Positions 23,661 through 30,400 of a stretch of DNA of 51,166 nucleotides are shown one piece after another. The notes beneath the pieces are model-generated. The model was not told where the DNA came from, searched no databases, and saw nothing but the letters and a program-made list of their open reading frames with translations. Numbering within the stretch: the stretch's first letter is position 1; the number at the start of each line of letters is the position of its first letter. This stretch comes from Clostridia bacterium (lineage in GTDB: Bacteria; Bacillota; Clostridia; Christensenellales; Borkfalkiaceae). Where the stretch lies: contig JAGATP010000059.1 of assembly GCA_017621155.1 (NCBI GenBank), positions 1 through 51,166 on the forward strand, in the 5' to 3' direction. The position numbers were made by a program, and so were the translations under genes.

Positions 23661-25184
23661 TTAAAGAACATCCTCTTCGTAACCTGCAAGGGCGAAGGCC
23701 TTTTTCATGATCTCGATGTCGTGGTTTCTCACCGCACCCGAGGAAAGCTCGACTCCGTTGCACACGATGTCGTACTGATAGGCGAGCACCTCGAGAGGAT
23801 CGCCGTTCAAAGCCTCCAACCCGCCCTGCGGCATGGAGAAGGGATTGTGCGTAAAAGCAAGCTTGCCCGTTTCCTCGTCGATTTCGTACATGGGAAAATC
23901 GTTGACGAAGCAGAAGCGGAACGCCTTTTTCTCGGTCAGTCCGAGCTTGTCACCGAGCTCGTTTCTGATCTGTCCTGCGTATTTGTTGGCGTTTTTCTCG
24001 CTGTCGGCGATAAAGAAAATGGTGTCCCCCGTCTTTAACGAAGCGAGAGCGCGCAGCTCTTCCTTCCTGTCGGCGGGAATGAACTTGTCGATCGGGCCTT
24101 TGTAAGAGCCGTCCTCAGCGACTTCCAAGTATCCGAGCCCGCCCATGCCGATGGAAAGGGCAAACGCAAGCAGCTTTTCGTGGAAGCCCTTGCTCATCTC
24201 CTCGGAGACCTTGATGGCGCGCACCGTCTTCTTTAAAAAGGGTTTGAACGTGCAGCGCTGAAAAAAGTCCGTCACGTCCATAATGCGCAGAGGGTTGCGA
24301 AGATCGGGCTTATCCGTGCCGAATTCGAGCATGGCTTGGCGGTAGGAAATGACGGGATAGGGCGCTTTCGTCACGGAATAGCCCTCGGGCGCAAAGCGCT
24401 CGAAGGTAGCGCCGAGCACCTCTTCCGCCACGGCAAAGACGTCCTCCTGGGTCGCAAAGCTCATTTCGAAGTCGAGTTGATAGAATTCGCCGGGGCTTCT
24501 GTCCGCACGCGCATCCTCGTCGCGGAAGCAGGGCGCGATCTGAAAGTATCTGTCGAAGCCGGAAACCATCAACAGCTGCTTGTAAATTTGAGGGGCTTGG
24601 GGAAGAGCGTAAAACCTGCCCTTGTACTTGCGGGAGGGCACGACGTAGTCCCTCGCTCCTTCGGGAGAAGAAGAGGTCAGAATGGGGGTTTGCACCTCGA
24701 CAAAGCCCATCTCCGTCATCTTGTTCCGAAGAAAGGAAAGCACCTTGCTGCGGAATAAAATCCCCTCCTTGACCTTCTGATTGCGCAAATCGAGATAGCG
24801 GTACATGAGCCGAATGTCTTCCCTCGTCTCCTTCGAAGAGGGCACTTCGAAGGGAAGGCGGTCTTTGACCTTGCCGAGCATGACGATCTTCGTCGCGGAG
24901 AGCTCCACCGTACCCGTGGCAATTTTGGGGTTGTAGGTGTCCTCTCCCCTGTGTTCCATGACCCCCTCGACGGAAATGCAGTCCTCTTTGCCGATCCCGT
25001 CCAAAAGGCTCGTATCCCGCAGAACGACCTGCACGACGCCGTATTGATCCCTCACGTCGAGAAAGACGACGCCGCCGTGATCGCGGATGTTTTCCACCCA
25101 ACCCGCTATTTTTATCTGTTTGCCGACGAGATCTTCTCCGATCTTGTCGGAAGTATGCGTGCGATAAAGTGTTGAAAATTGCAT
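23661..25184 (-). CDS. aspS: Aspartyl-tRNA synthetase, interrupted by an in-frame stop at codon 508
   Basis: The 507 residues seen before the stop cover the OB anticodon domain (IAGWVENIRDHGGVVFLDVRD), class II motif 1, motif 2 (FRDEDARADRSPGEFYQLDFEMS) and the bacterial GAD insertion. Motif 3 lies only in the in-frame continuation after the TAA at 23661-23663. Without it the enzyme could not bind ATP, so the stop must be a sequence error, be read through, or mark a dead copy. A T-box leader with its own consensus promoter lies upstream, and GAGGTG precedes the ATG. AspRS charges tRNA-Asp (or also tRNA-Asn in non-discriminating forms). Confidence 0.9.
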   Translation of the reverse strand: MQFSTLYRTHTSDKIGEDLVGKQIKIAGWVENIRDHGGVVFLDVRDQYGVVQVVLRDTSLLDGIGKEDCISVEGVMEHRGEDTYNPKIATGTVELSATKIVMLGKVKDRLPFEVPSSKETREDIRLMYRYLDLRNQKVKEGILFRSKVLSFLRNKMTEMGFVEVQTPILTSSSPEGARDYVVPSRKYKGRFYALPQAPQIYKQLLMVSGFDRYFQIAPCFRDEDARADRSPGEFYQLDFEMSFATQEDVFAVAEEVLGATFERFAPEGYSVTKAPYPVISYRQAMLEFGTDKPDLRNPLRIMDVTDFFQRCTFKPFLKKTVRAIKVSEEMSKGFHEKLLAFALSIGMGGLGYLEVAEDGSYKGPIDKFIPADRKEELRALASLKTGDTIFFIADSEKNANKYAGQIRNELGDKLGLTEKKAFRFCFVNDFPMYEIDEETGKLAFTHNPFSMPQGGLEALNGDPLEVLAYQYDIVCNGVELSSGAVRNHDIEIMKKAFALAGYEEDVL

Positions 25185-25202
25185 AGTTCACCTCTTTTTT
25201 GA

Positions 25203-25460
25203 TAAAAAAATCCCGAAAATCCAATGTGGATTTTCGGGACGAAATAATTCCGTGGTGCCACCCGAATGACAGAAATTCTGCCTCTCGCAGGTTCAATAAA
25301 ACCTTGCGGTTTGACGCACCGCTCTTCGGCTCCGCTACTCGTTTCCTTTCGCTTTGCAGCTCGTGAAGTGTTATTCGGGAATTCCTCTTTCCGCTCCGTT
25401 CTCACTGTCCGAAGCTCACTGGGGGCGAACGAATCCGTACTTCTCTCCGTCATCGCTTTT
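25203..25460 (-). promoter_or_regulatory. T-box riboswitch leader of aspS
   Basis: On the minus strand the conserved T-box sequence GGGTGGCACCACGGAA (25248-25264 area) pairs with uncharged tRNA acceptor ends. It is followed by a terminator hairpin (TCCCGAAAATCC with its complement, then TTTTTTTAT, 25203-25240). The upstream 180 bases can hold stem I and its neighbours. Uncharged tRNA-Asp should favour the antiterminator and so raise aspS expression. I could not place the specifier codon with certainty. Confidence 0.88.
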
Positions 25461-25465
25461 TTGTT

Positions 25466-25494
25466 ATTATATGCAAAAAACGAATCGTTGTCAA
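25466..25494 (-). promoter_or_regulatory. Perfect consensus promoter of the aspS T-box
   Basis: TTGACA, 17 bp, TATAAT on the minus strand; the start would be near 25459 at the beginning of the T-box leader. Confidence 0.88.
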
Positions 25495-25538
25495 ATGTTT
25501 TTTCAGGAAAATCGAAATTTTTTTCGAAAGAAGGGCGT

Positions 25539-27434
25539 TTATTTCCTCCCTTTTCCGCTCGGATCGACGGGCAAGTCGGGATCGACAGGCAGATCGGGAT
25601 CAACGGGTTCGGGATTGACAAACGTCTCGATGATCGTCACGTTATTTCCCTCTTCGCCGACAATGTTCCCGACCTTTTGGAGTTCAGTCGTAAGTTCGAC
25701 GGAAAGGACGGTATCGGAGATAGTCGCGCCGGAGGCGTAGCCGACGACGCCGCCCGCACTCCCGTAAGGAGAATTGACGTTCATGACGATCGTGCCCGTA
25801 CACCCGGAAATCGTGCCCTTCATGGGAATGCGCCCGACCAATCCGCCCACCTGCACGACGCGGGTCGAGGTCAGGTTCAAGTCAAAGACGACGGAGCAGC
25901 TTTCCACGCTTCCGGAAAGCTCGCCTACAATGCCTCCGACGTAAGTGTAGCTGTTGGTGACGGATAAATTCACCTTTACTTCAAGATTGAGATTTTTAAC
26001 GGTGCCGGAGACGGCGTTGAAGAAGCCGACGGCACGGTTGGAATCGTAGCTCGTGCCCGCATATTCGACGTCCGAAATCACATGTCCGTTCCCGTCGAAA
26101 ATGCCCGAGAAGGGGGTACTCCGCGTGCCGATTCCCGCAAAGGGAATGCCCGCCATGGAAATATCCTTGGTGAGAATGTAATTTCTGTTCCAGAGGGAAG
26201 AATCCTTGGAGAGAATGCGCAGAAGCTGAGGCGCGTCGATGACGTAGTAGCCGCTGTGATCCTGCGAAAGGGTATAGTGCGGCGAATAGACGACGGTGAG
26301 AATGCTGTCCGCGTACAGCTCGCCGCTGACCATCTCCACGTTCGCCTTGTAATAGGCAACCGAGGGAGAAACCACGTTGTACGCACTGCCGCAGGGCAGC
26401 GTCGCCGTATAAGGAGAAAGCGCCGTTTCCCCGTCTTCGTAGACGTAATTGATGGTGAGGTTGAAGTTGACGGGCGTCGCCGAATAGACCGCGCGATAGA
26501 CGCAGTCTCCCGTGACTTCCGAAATCTCCCGATCCCAACCGGAAAAATAGCCGTATCCCTGTTGATATACCTGCATGGAGGGAACGGTCACGGAATCGCC
26601 GTACTTCAAAGAGTATTCGGCAACCGTATTGCCCCCGCCGTCGCAGAATTTGACGAGATAGGTGCGATAGGACTCCGCAAAGGTCGCACGGGCGACGGTG
26701 TCCCCCGTAATGTAGGATAAATCCCCTTTCCAACCCGCAAAGGTGTAATCGTAAATTTCGGTGGAGGGCTTTTGCGGCGGCTCGCAGAGAGACGAAGCGT
26801 CCGAGCCGTACTTTGCCTTGACCTGATCGTAATAAGACCCGTCTTCATTGAGGAAGGTGATGGAATAGCTGCGAAGCTCCGCCCGGTAGAGCGCCACGAC
26901 CGTCATGTCCCCCTTGATGGAATCGGTGTCCTTGTCCCAACCCGCAAAGGTATAGGTGTACTGCACGTCCGATTCTCTTCTCGGAATGGGCGGGAGATAG
27001 GAGACGGACGAGCCGTATTCGGCAATCGTCTCGTAGAGGACGGTCGCCTTGTCGTAATCGACGAAAGTAATGCGATAGGTATTCACCTTGTAATCGTAGA
27101 CCGCCTTATAGACCTTGTCCGACTTCGCAAACTTCTCGACGGGAGAATCCCAGCCGCGGAAGGAATAGGTGTATTGGGCGTCGGCAGGGAAGGTGGGATC
27201 TTCGGGAATCTCGATCTCCTCCCCCTCTTGGTAGGTGCGGACGAGCAGTTCGCTGCCGTCCAGATTCAAAAACACGATGTCGTAAGTGATCGCACCCGGC
27301 TTGATGGGCCGCTCGTTCTGATGGAGATAGCGGTAGAGAATCAGATAGGACGCACCGACAAAGAGAAGCACGACAAACGCCGCGAATCCGCCGAAAAGTA
27401 GATACAGTTGTTTGGAATTCATTCTCTTTGCCAT
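25539..27434 (-). CDS. InlB B-repeat / GLUG-motif surface protein
   Basis: This 631-residue protein has an N-terminal transmembrane anchor (residues about 9-33, LYLLFGGFAAFVVLLFVGAS). Four beta-grasp InlB_B repeats follow, each ending near FxGW (YTYSFRGWD, YTYTFAGWD, YDYTFAGWK, YGYFSGWD). Next come a MucBP-like stretch and GLUG-type repeats (GGIVGELSG, GGLVGRIP, GGVVGYASG). The C-terminus is Pro/Asp-rich with no LPxTG. It is probably displayed outside the cell, held by its N-terminal helix, with an adhesion or binding role that cannot be fixed from sequence. The mRNA has a leader of about 200 bases with a possible short ORF and hairpins. Confidence 0.85.
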   Translation of the reverse strand: MAKRMNSKQLYLLFGGFAAFVVLLFVGASYLILYRYLHQNERPIKPGAITYDIVFLNLDGSELLVRTYQEGEEIEIPEDPTFPADAQYTYSFRGWDSPVEKFAKSDKVYKAVYDYKVNTYRITFVDYDKATVLYETIAEYGSSVSYLPPIPRRESDVQYTYTFAGWDKDTDSIKGDMTVVALYRAELRSYSITFLNEDGSYYDQVKAKYGSDASSLCEPPQKPSTEIYDYTFAGWKGDLSYITGDTVARATFAESYRTYLVKFCDGGGNTVAEYSLKYGDSVTVPSMQVYQQGYGYFSGWDREISEVTGDCVYRAVYSATPVNFNLTINYVYEDGETALSPYTATLPCGSAYNVVSPSVAYYKANVEMVSGELYADSILTVVYSPHYTLSQDHSGYYVIDAPQLLRILSKDSSLWNRNYILTKDISMAGIPFAGIGTRSTPFSGIFDGNGHVISDVEYAGTSYDSNRAVGFFNAVSGTVKNLNLEVKVNLSVTNSYTYVGGIVGELSGSVESCSVVFDLNLTSTRVVQVGGLVGRIPMKGTISGCTGTIVMNVNSPYGSAGGVVGYASGATISDTVLSVELTTELQKVGNIVGEEGNNVTIIETFVNPEPVDPDLPVDPDLPVDPSGKGRK

Positions 27435-27590
27435 AGTTATGACTATTTGCTCCTATTACAAAACCGTTTGGAAAACAGACGCGCGCAAGACAAGGAAACC
27501 GAGTGCAGGCGTATCCCAAATACGACAAACGAGGTTGACAAAGTATTGCAACGGTTTTTGCCGTAAAAACCTTATCCGTCGCACTTGCCT

Positions 27591-27620
27591 CTACCCTCTT
27601 GCACGATGGTTGTTTTTCAA
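27591..27620 (-). other. Possible 9-codon leader ORF upstream of the InlB-repeat gene
   Basis: GAGGAG is followed 4 bases later by TTG and the codons for MKNNHRARG and a TAG. About 20 bases further on lie two mutually exclusive hairpins (ACGG/CCGT and GGTTTTT/AAAAACC, 27552-27571). The layout is that of an attenuator, but a chance arrangement is possible. Confidence 0.3.
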
Positions 27621-27644
27621 ACTTCTCCTCTTTTCTTAACTATG

Positions 27645-27673
27645 ATTATAACATACCTACACGAAAAATGCAA
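27645..27673 (-). promoter_or_regulatory. Promoter of the InlB-repeat gene
   Basis: TTGCAT, 17 bp, TATAAT on the minus strand, about 210 bases upstream of the start codon, divergent from the veg promoter. Confidence 0.7.
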
Positions 27674-27731
27674 GGAATGTAGAAAGAAAAATTTCTCCTG
27701 AGGAAAAGAGGACAAAAACGCGAAAAAACGC

Positions 27732-27760
27732 TTACGAAAAACGAGAAAATATGCTATAAT
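27732..27760 (+). promoter_or_regulatory. Promoter of the Veg-family gene
   Basis: TTACGA, 17 bp, TATAAT with an upstream TG (ATGCTATAAT). It gives a leader of about 65 bases. Confidence 0.65.
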
Positions 27761-27831
27761 ATGGGTAAGATTACAGCGATTTCCGAAGAATTTCGATCGG
27801 AACGTTGCGTAAATCGGCAAAGGAATTACCG

Positions 27832-28092
27832 ATGGCAGACAACAAAACAAACGGCAGGCAATCCCTCTCGGAATGGAAGAAGAAGGTTTCCGCGCTCTAT
27901 GAAAGCGAGACGACCGTATCCCTTTCCTTCAAAAACGCGAGGAGGCAATCGCCTTGTCTTGCGCGCATCGAGGGAGTATACCCCAACTTTTTCACCGTCG
28001 ATCTACTGAAGGAAAAATGCGTGGAGAGAGTCTCCTTCCTCTATTCCGACCTTCTGACCGGAACGGTTTGCATCGCCGCGATCACCGCGTAA
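27832..28092 (+). CDS. Veg-family protein
   Basis: This 86-residue protein starts at 27832 behind AAAGGAAT. It aligns by eye with Veg (DUF1021): a basic N-part, then SLSFKNARRQSPCLARIEGVYPNFFTVDL and ERVSFLYSDLLTGTVCI, where Veg has GVLAETYPSVFVI and FERVSYSYADVLT. B. subtilis Veg is a small SH3-like protein that promotes biofilm formation by an indirect effect on SinR. Here it is a single-gene unit with a good promoter and a strong terminator. Confidence 0.85.
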   Translation: MADNKTNGRQSLSEWKKKVSALYESETTVSLSFKNARRQSPCLARIEGVYPNFFTVDLLKEKCVERVSFLYSDLLTGTVCIAAITA

Positions 28093-28099
28093 AAGACGA

Positions 28100-28147
28100 A
28101 AAACGATCCCGAAAAAGGAAAGCCTTTCCTTTTTCGGGATCGTTTTA
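28100..28147. terminator. Strong bidirectional terminator between veg and tcdA
   Basis: A 23-bp perfect stem running from AAAACGATCCC to GGGATCGTTTT has a 1-nt centre and U-runs on both strands. It serves two convergent genes. Confidence 0.9.
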
Positions 28148-28158
28148 TTTCCGAGCGT

Positions 28159-28848
28159 TCACCTGACGCCGCAGAGCGTCCTGATTACCTCTCCCGCAAG
28201 CACCAAGCCCGCAGCAGAGGGCACGAATGAGACGCTGCCCGGCACTCTGCGCCCCTCCACGGGGGGCAGGATGGGTTCTTCCTCGGAATAGACGACTTTC
28301 AGGTCAGAGACGCCGTTTTCGCGGCATAGCTTTCGCATCGCCTTGGCGAGGGGGCAAACCTTTGTCTCGAAGATGTCCGCCACGCGAAAGCGGGACGGGT
28401 CGAGCTTATTGCCCGCACCCATCGAGGAAATGACGGGAACGTTCGCCCTCTTGCACGCCTTGACGATGGCAATTTTCCCCGAAACGGTGTCGATGGCGTC
28501 GATCACATAGTCGTAGGGCGAAAAATCAAAGGGCGTATCGGGGAGAAAAAAGAGAGGAAAGGTTCGAACAACGCAGTCCGGATTGATCGAGAGAATGCGC
28601 TCCTTCATCACCTCGATCTTTTGCCTGCCCACGCTCTGCCGCGTGGCAATGATCTGGCGGTTTAAGTTGGAGAGGGAAACGACGTCGTGATCCACAAGGT
28701 CGATCGCGCCCACTCCTGCGCGGGCGAGCGCCTCGACAGCATAGCCGCCGACGCCTCCGACGCCGAATACGCACACGTGCGCACGAATTAGTTTTGCGAC
28801 GCCCTCCTCGCCGAGGAGGAGCGCCGTTCTTTCATTCATTTCATTCAT
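28159..28848 (-). CDS. tcdA: tRNA threonylcarbamoyladenosine dehydratase (ThiF/MoeB family)
   Basis: This 229-residue protein starts at 28848 (MNEMNERTALLLGEEGV), whose ATGA overlaps the dgt stop. It has the E1-like nucleotide site VFGVGGVGGYAVEALARAG, then DHDVVSLSNLNRQI and DAIDTVSGK. Family members activate the threonylcarbamoyl carboxylate with ATP and cyclise t6A37 to ct6A37 in ANN-decoding tRNAs. MoeB/ThiF themselves usually keep company with sulfur-carrier genes, which are absent here. Confidence 0.88.
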   Translation of the reverse strand: MNEMNERTALLLGEEGVAKLIRAHVCVFGVGGVGGYAVEALARAGVGAIDLVDHDVVSLSNLNRQIIATRQSVGRQKIEVMKERILSINPDCVVRTFPLFFLPDTPFDFSPYDYVIDAIDTVSGKIAIVKACKRANVPVISSMGAGNKLDPSRFRVADIFETKVCPLAKAMRKLCRENGVSDLKVVYSEEEPILPPVEGRRVPGSVSFVPSAAGLVLAGEVIRTLCGVR

Positions 28849-30245
28849 AGCTTTGCAATGCCCGAAAGCTCCTGATAGAGATTTTTGGCGTAAGAATCCG
28901 TCATGCCGCAAAGATAATCGGTGACGAGCAAGAGGCGCAGATACAGCTTATCCGCCTCGGACTTGCCCTCCGACTCCCTTGCATAAACGTACTTGTAGTT
29001 CTCCGAGAGAATGCACATGAGCTTATCCTCGAGCACGTCCCGTTCCCCGTAATGAATGGCGGCAGGGACGAATTTTGAGAGCAGAAATTCAAAGATGGAG
29101 TAGGCGGAAATCTCGATTTTGAGGATTTCCTTCGAGCGGAAGACGTAGCGATAGGCAATCGCGCCGAGCTGCTTGCAAAGCGCCCCCGCAGGCGTGCCCG
29201 AGAGCAATTCCGTAGCAAAGCTCCCTTCCATGATCTCTTTGTAACAATCCAAAAAGCGATTGGTCGCCTGTCCCAAGAGGTAGCTCTGCACGAAGACCAC
29301 CCAATTTTGCACGGCGTTCAAAGAGGGATCGGGCATTCCGCTCCCGATTGCCCGCTCCTTGCAGGAGACGAGCTTTTCCGCGATCTTACTAAGCTCCGCA
29401 TTGCCCGCACAGGCGGATTGAAGCTCGAAAAGGAGGGTTTCGTAGGAAATTTTTCCCTTTTTCACGGCGTCCTCGATGTCTCCCGTGAGGTAGGCGATGT
29501 CGTCCGCCGCCTCCAAAAGGAAGGTCAAAGGGTGTCTTGCGCCGTTCGTCCCCGTCTCTTTGGCAAGGTCGCGATAGAGTTCCTCTTCCGACTGCATGTA
29601 CCCCATCTTCTTGTCCTTGACGTTGCCGCTTCTTTTATCGATGCCCGTCGAGGGAACGGGGTACTTCACCACTGTGGAGAGCAGGGCGTAGGTTAAGTTC
29701 ATGCCCGTCGTTCCCACCAGGCAATGGAGCTTGGAGAGAATGCGAAGCGCCTGCGCGTTGCCTTCGAAGTGGATCAAATCGCCCATCTGCCGCTTAGAAA
29801 GGACGGAGGAAATGCGTTCGCCCCGATAAAGAAGAGAATCGGCGTGAGAGGAAAACCACATGCGGATGGCGTCCTCGCCGAAATGCCCGAAGGGCGGATT
29901 TCCGATGTCATGCACGAGTCCCGCCGCGCGCAGCACATCCACCATCGCCCCCGCGTCCCGCTCCGTAAAGGCGGAGTCGAGCCTCCTTTCGAGGATTCCC
30001 GTCCCCACGCTCTGCCCGAGCGAAGCGGCAAAGGAGGAGACCTCCAGCGAATGCGTGAGCCTCGTCCTTACAAAATCCCCCCGCTCCAAGGGGAAGACCT
30101 GCGTCTTATCCTGCAAACGGCGAAAAGAGGCGCTGCCCACGATGCGGTGGTAGTCCTTTTGAAATTCCGTCCGATTGTCCGTTTCACTGCGTTTTCCGCT
30201 CACGCCCCGCTGCCGTTTGGGGGAGAGCAATGTTTTCCATTCCAT
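28845..30245 (-). CDS. dgt: dGTP triphosphohydrolase-like HD protein
   Basis: This 466-residue protein starts at 30245 (MEWKTLLSPKRQRG), matching clostridial dGTPase starts. HD-domain motifs: FRRLQDKTQVF, THSLEVSS with the first His, and VHDIGNPPFGHFGEDAI with the His-Asp pair. It hydrolyses dNTPs, typically dGTP, to nucleoside and triphosphate. No Shine-Dalgarno site is present. The -10 box ends 6 bases before the ATG, so the mRNA is predicted to begin at the A of the start codon. Followed directly by tcdA. Confidence 0.92.
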   Translation of the reverse strand: MEWKTLLSPKRQRGVSGKRSETDNRTEFQKDYHRIVGSASFRRLQDKTQVFPLERGDFVRTRLTHSLEVSSFAASLGQSVGTGILERRLDSAFTERDAGAMVDVLRAAGLVHDIGNPPFGHFGEDAIRMWFSSHADSLLYRGERISSVLSKRQMGDLIHFEGNAQALRILSKLHCLVGTTGMNLTYALLSTVVKYPVPSTGIDKRSGNVKDKKMGYMQSEEELYRDLAKETGTNGARHPLTFLLEAADDIAYLTGDIEDAVKKGKISYETLLFELQSACAGNAELSKIAEKLVSCKERAIGSGMPDPSLNAVQNWVVFVQSYLLGQATNRFLDCYKEIMEGSFATELLSGTPAGALCKQLGAIAYRYVFRSKEILKIEISAYSIFEFLLSKFVPAAIHYGERDVLEDKLMCILSENYKYVYARESEGKSEADKLYLRLLLVTDYLCGMTDSYAKNLYQELSGIAKL

Positions 30246-30251
30246 ACAGAC

Positions 30252-30280
30252 AGTATAGCATATTTTTTTTCGTCTTTCAA
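30252..30280 (-). promoter_or_regulatory. Promoter placing the dgt transcription start at its ATG
   Basis: TTGAAA, 17 bp, TATACT with TG upstream (ATGCTATACT) on the minus strand. Seven bases downstream of the -10 is 30245, the A of the ATG. Confidence 0.75.
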
Positions 30281-30332
30281 GCAATTTGCAGGCGAGTACT
30301 TTTTGTTCTTTGTTCCTTTCTTTCTCATAAAA

Positions 30333-30374
30333 ATATGCACCTCCAAAAGTTTGTCTAACTTTTGGGGTGCATAT
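30333..30374 (-). terminator. Terminator after the GH3 gene
   Basis: A long stem runs from ATATGCACC with AACTTTTGG pairing inside, with one bulge. On the minus strand it is followed by TTTTTATG. It lies 27 bases past the GH3 stop. Confidence 0.85.
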
Positions 30375-30400
30375 CACTTTTCATGGCTTTTCGTTTTGCC

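Noticed and set aside
23263..23763. A 166-codon minus-strand frame across the aspS end
   Set aside because: It is out of frame with the AspRS tail; the true AspRS continuation is in the aspS frame itself after the TAA.
25248..25264. tRNA-like sequence near GGTGCCACCC
   Set aside because: It is the conserved T-box motif of the aspS leader, not a tRNA; no cloverleaf can be formed. No tRNA or rRNA gene was found in the window.
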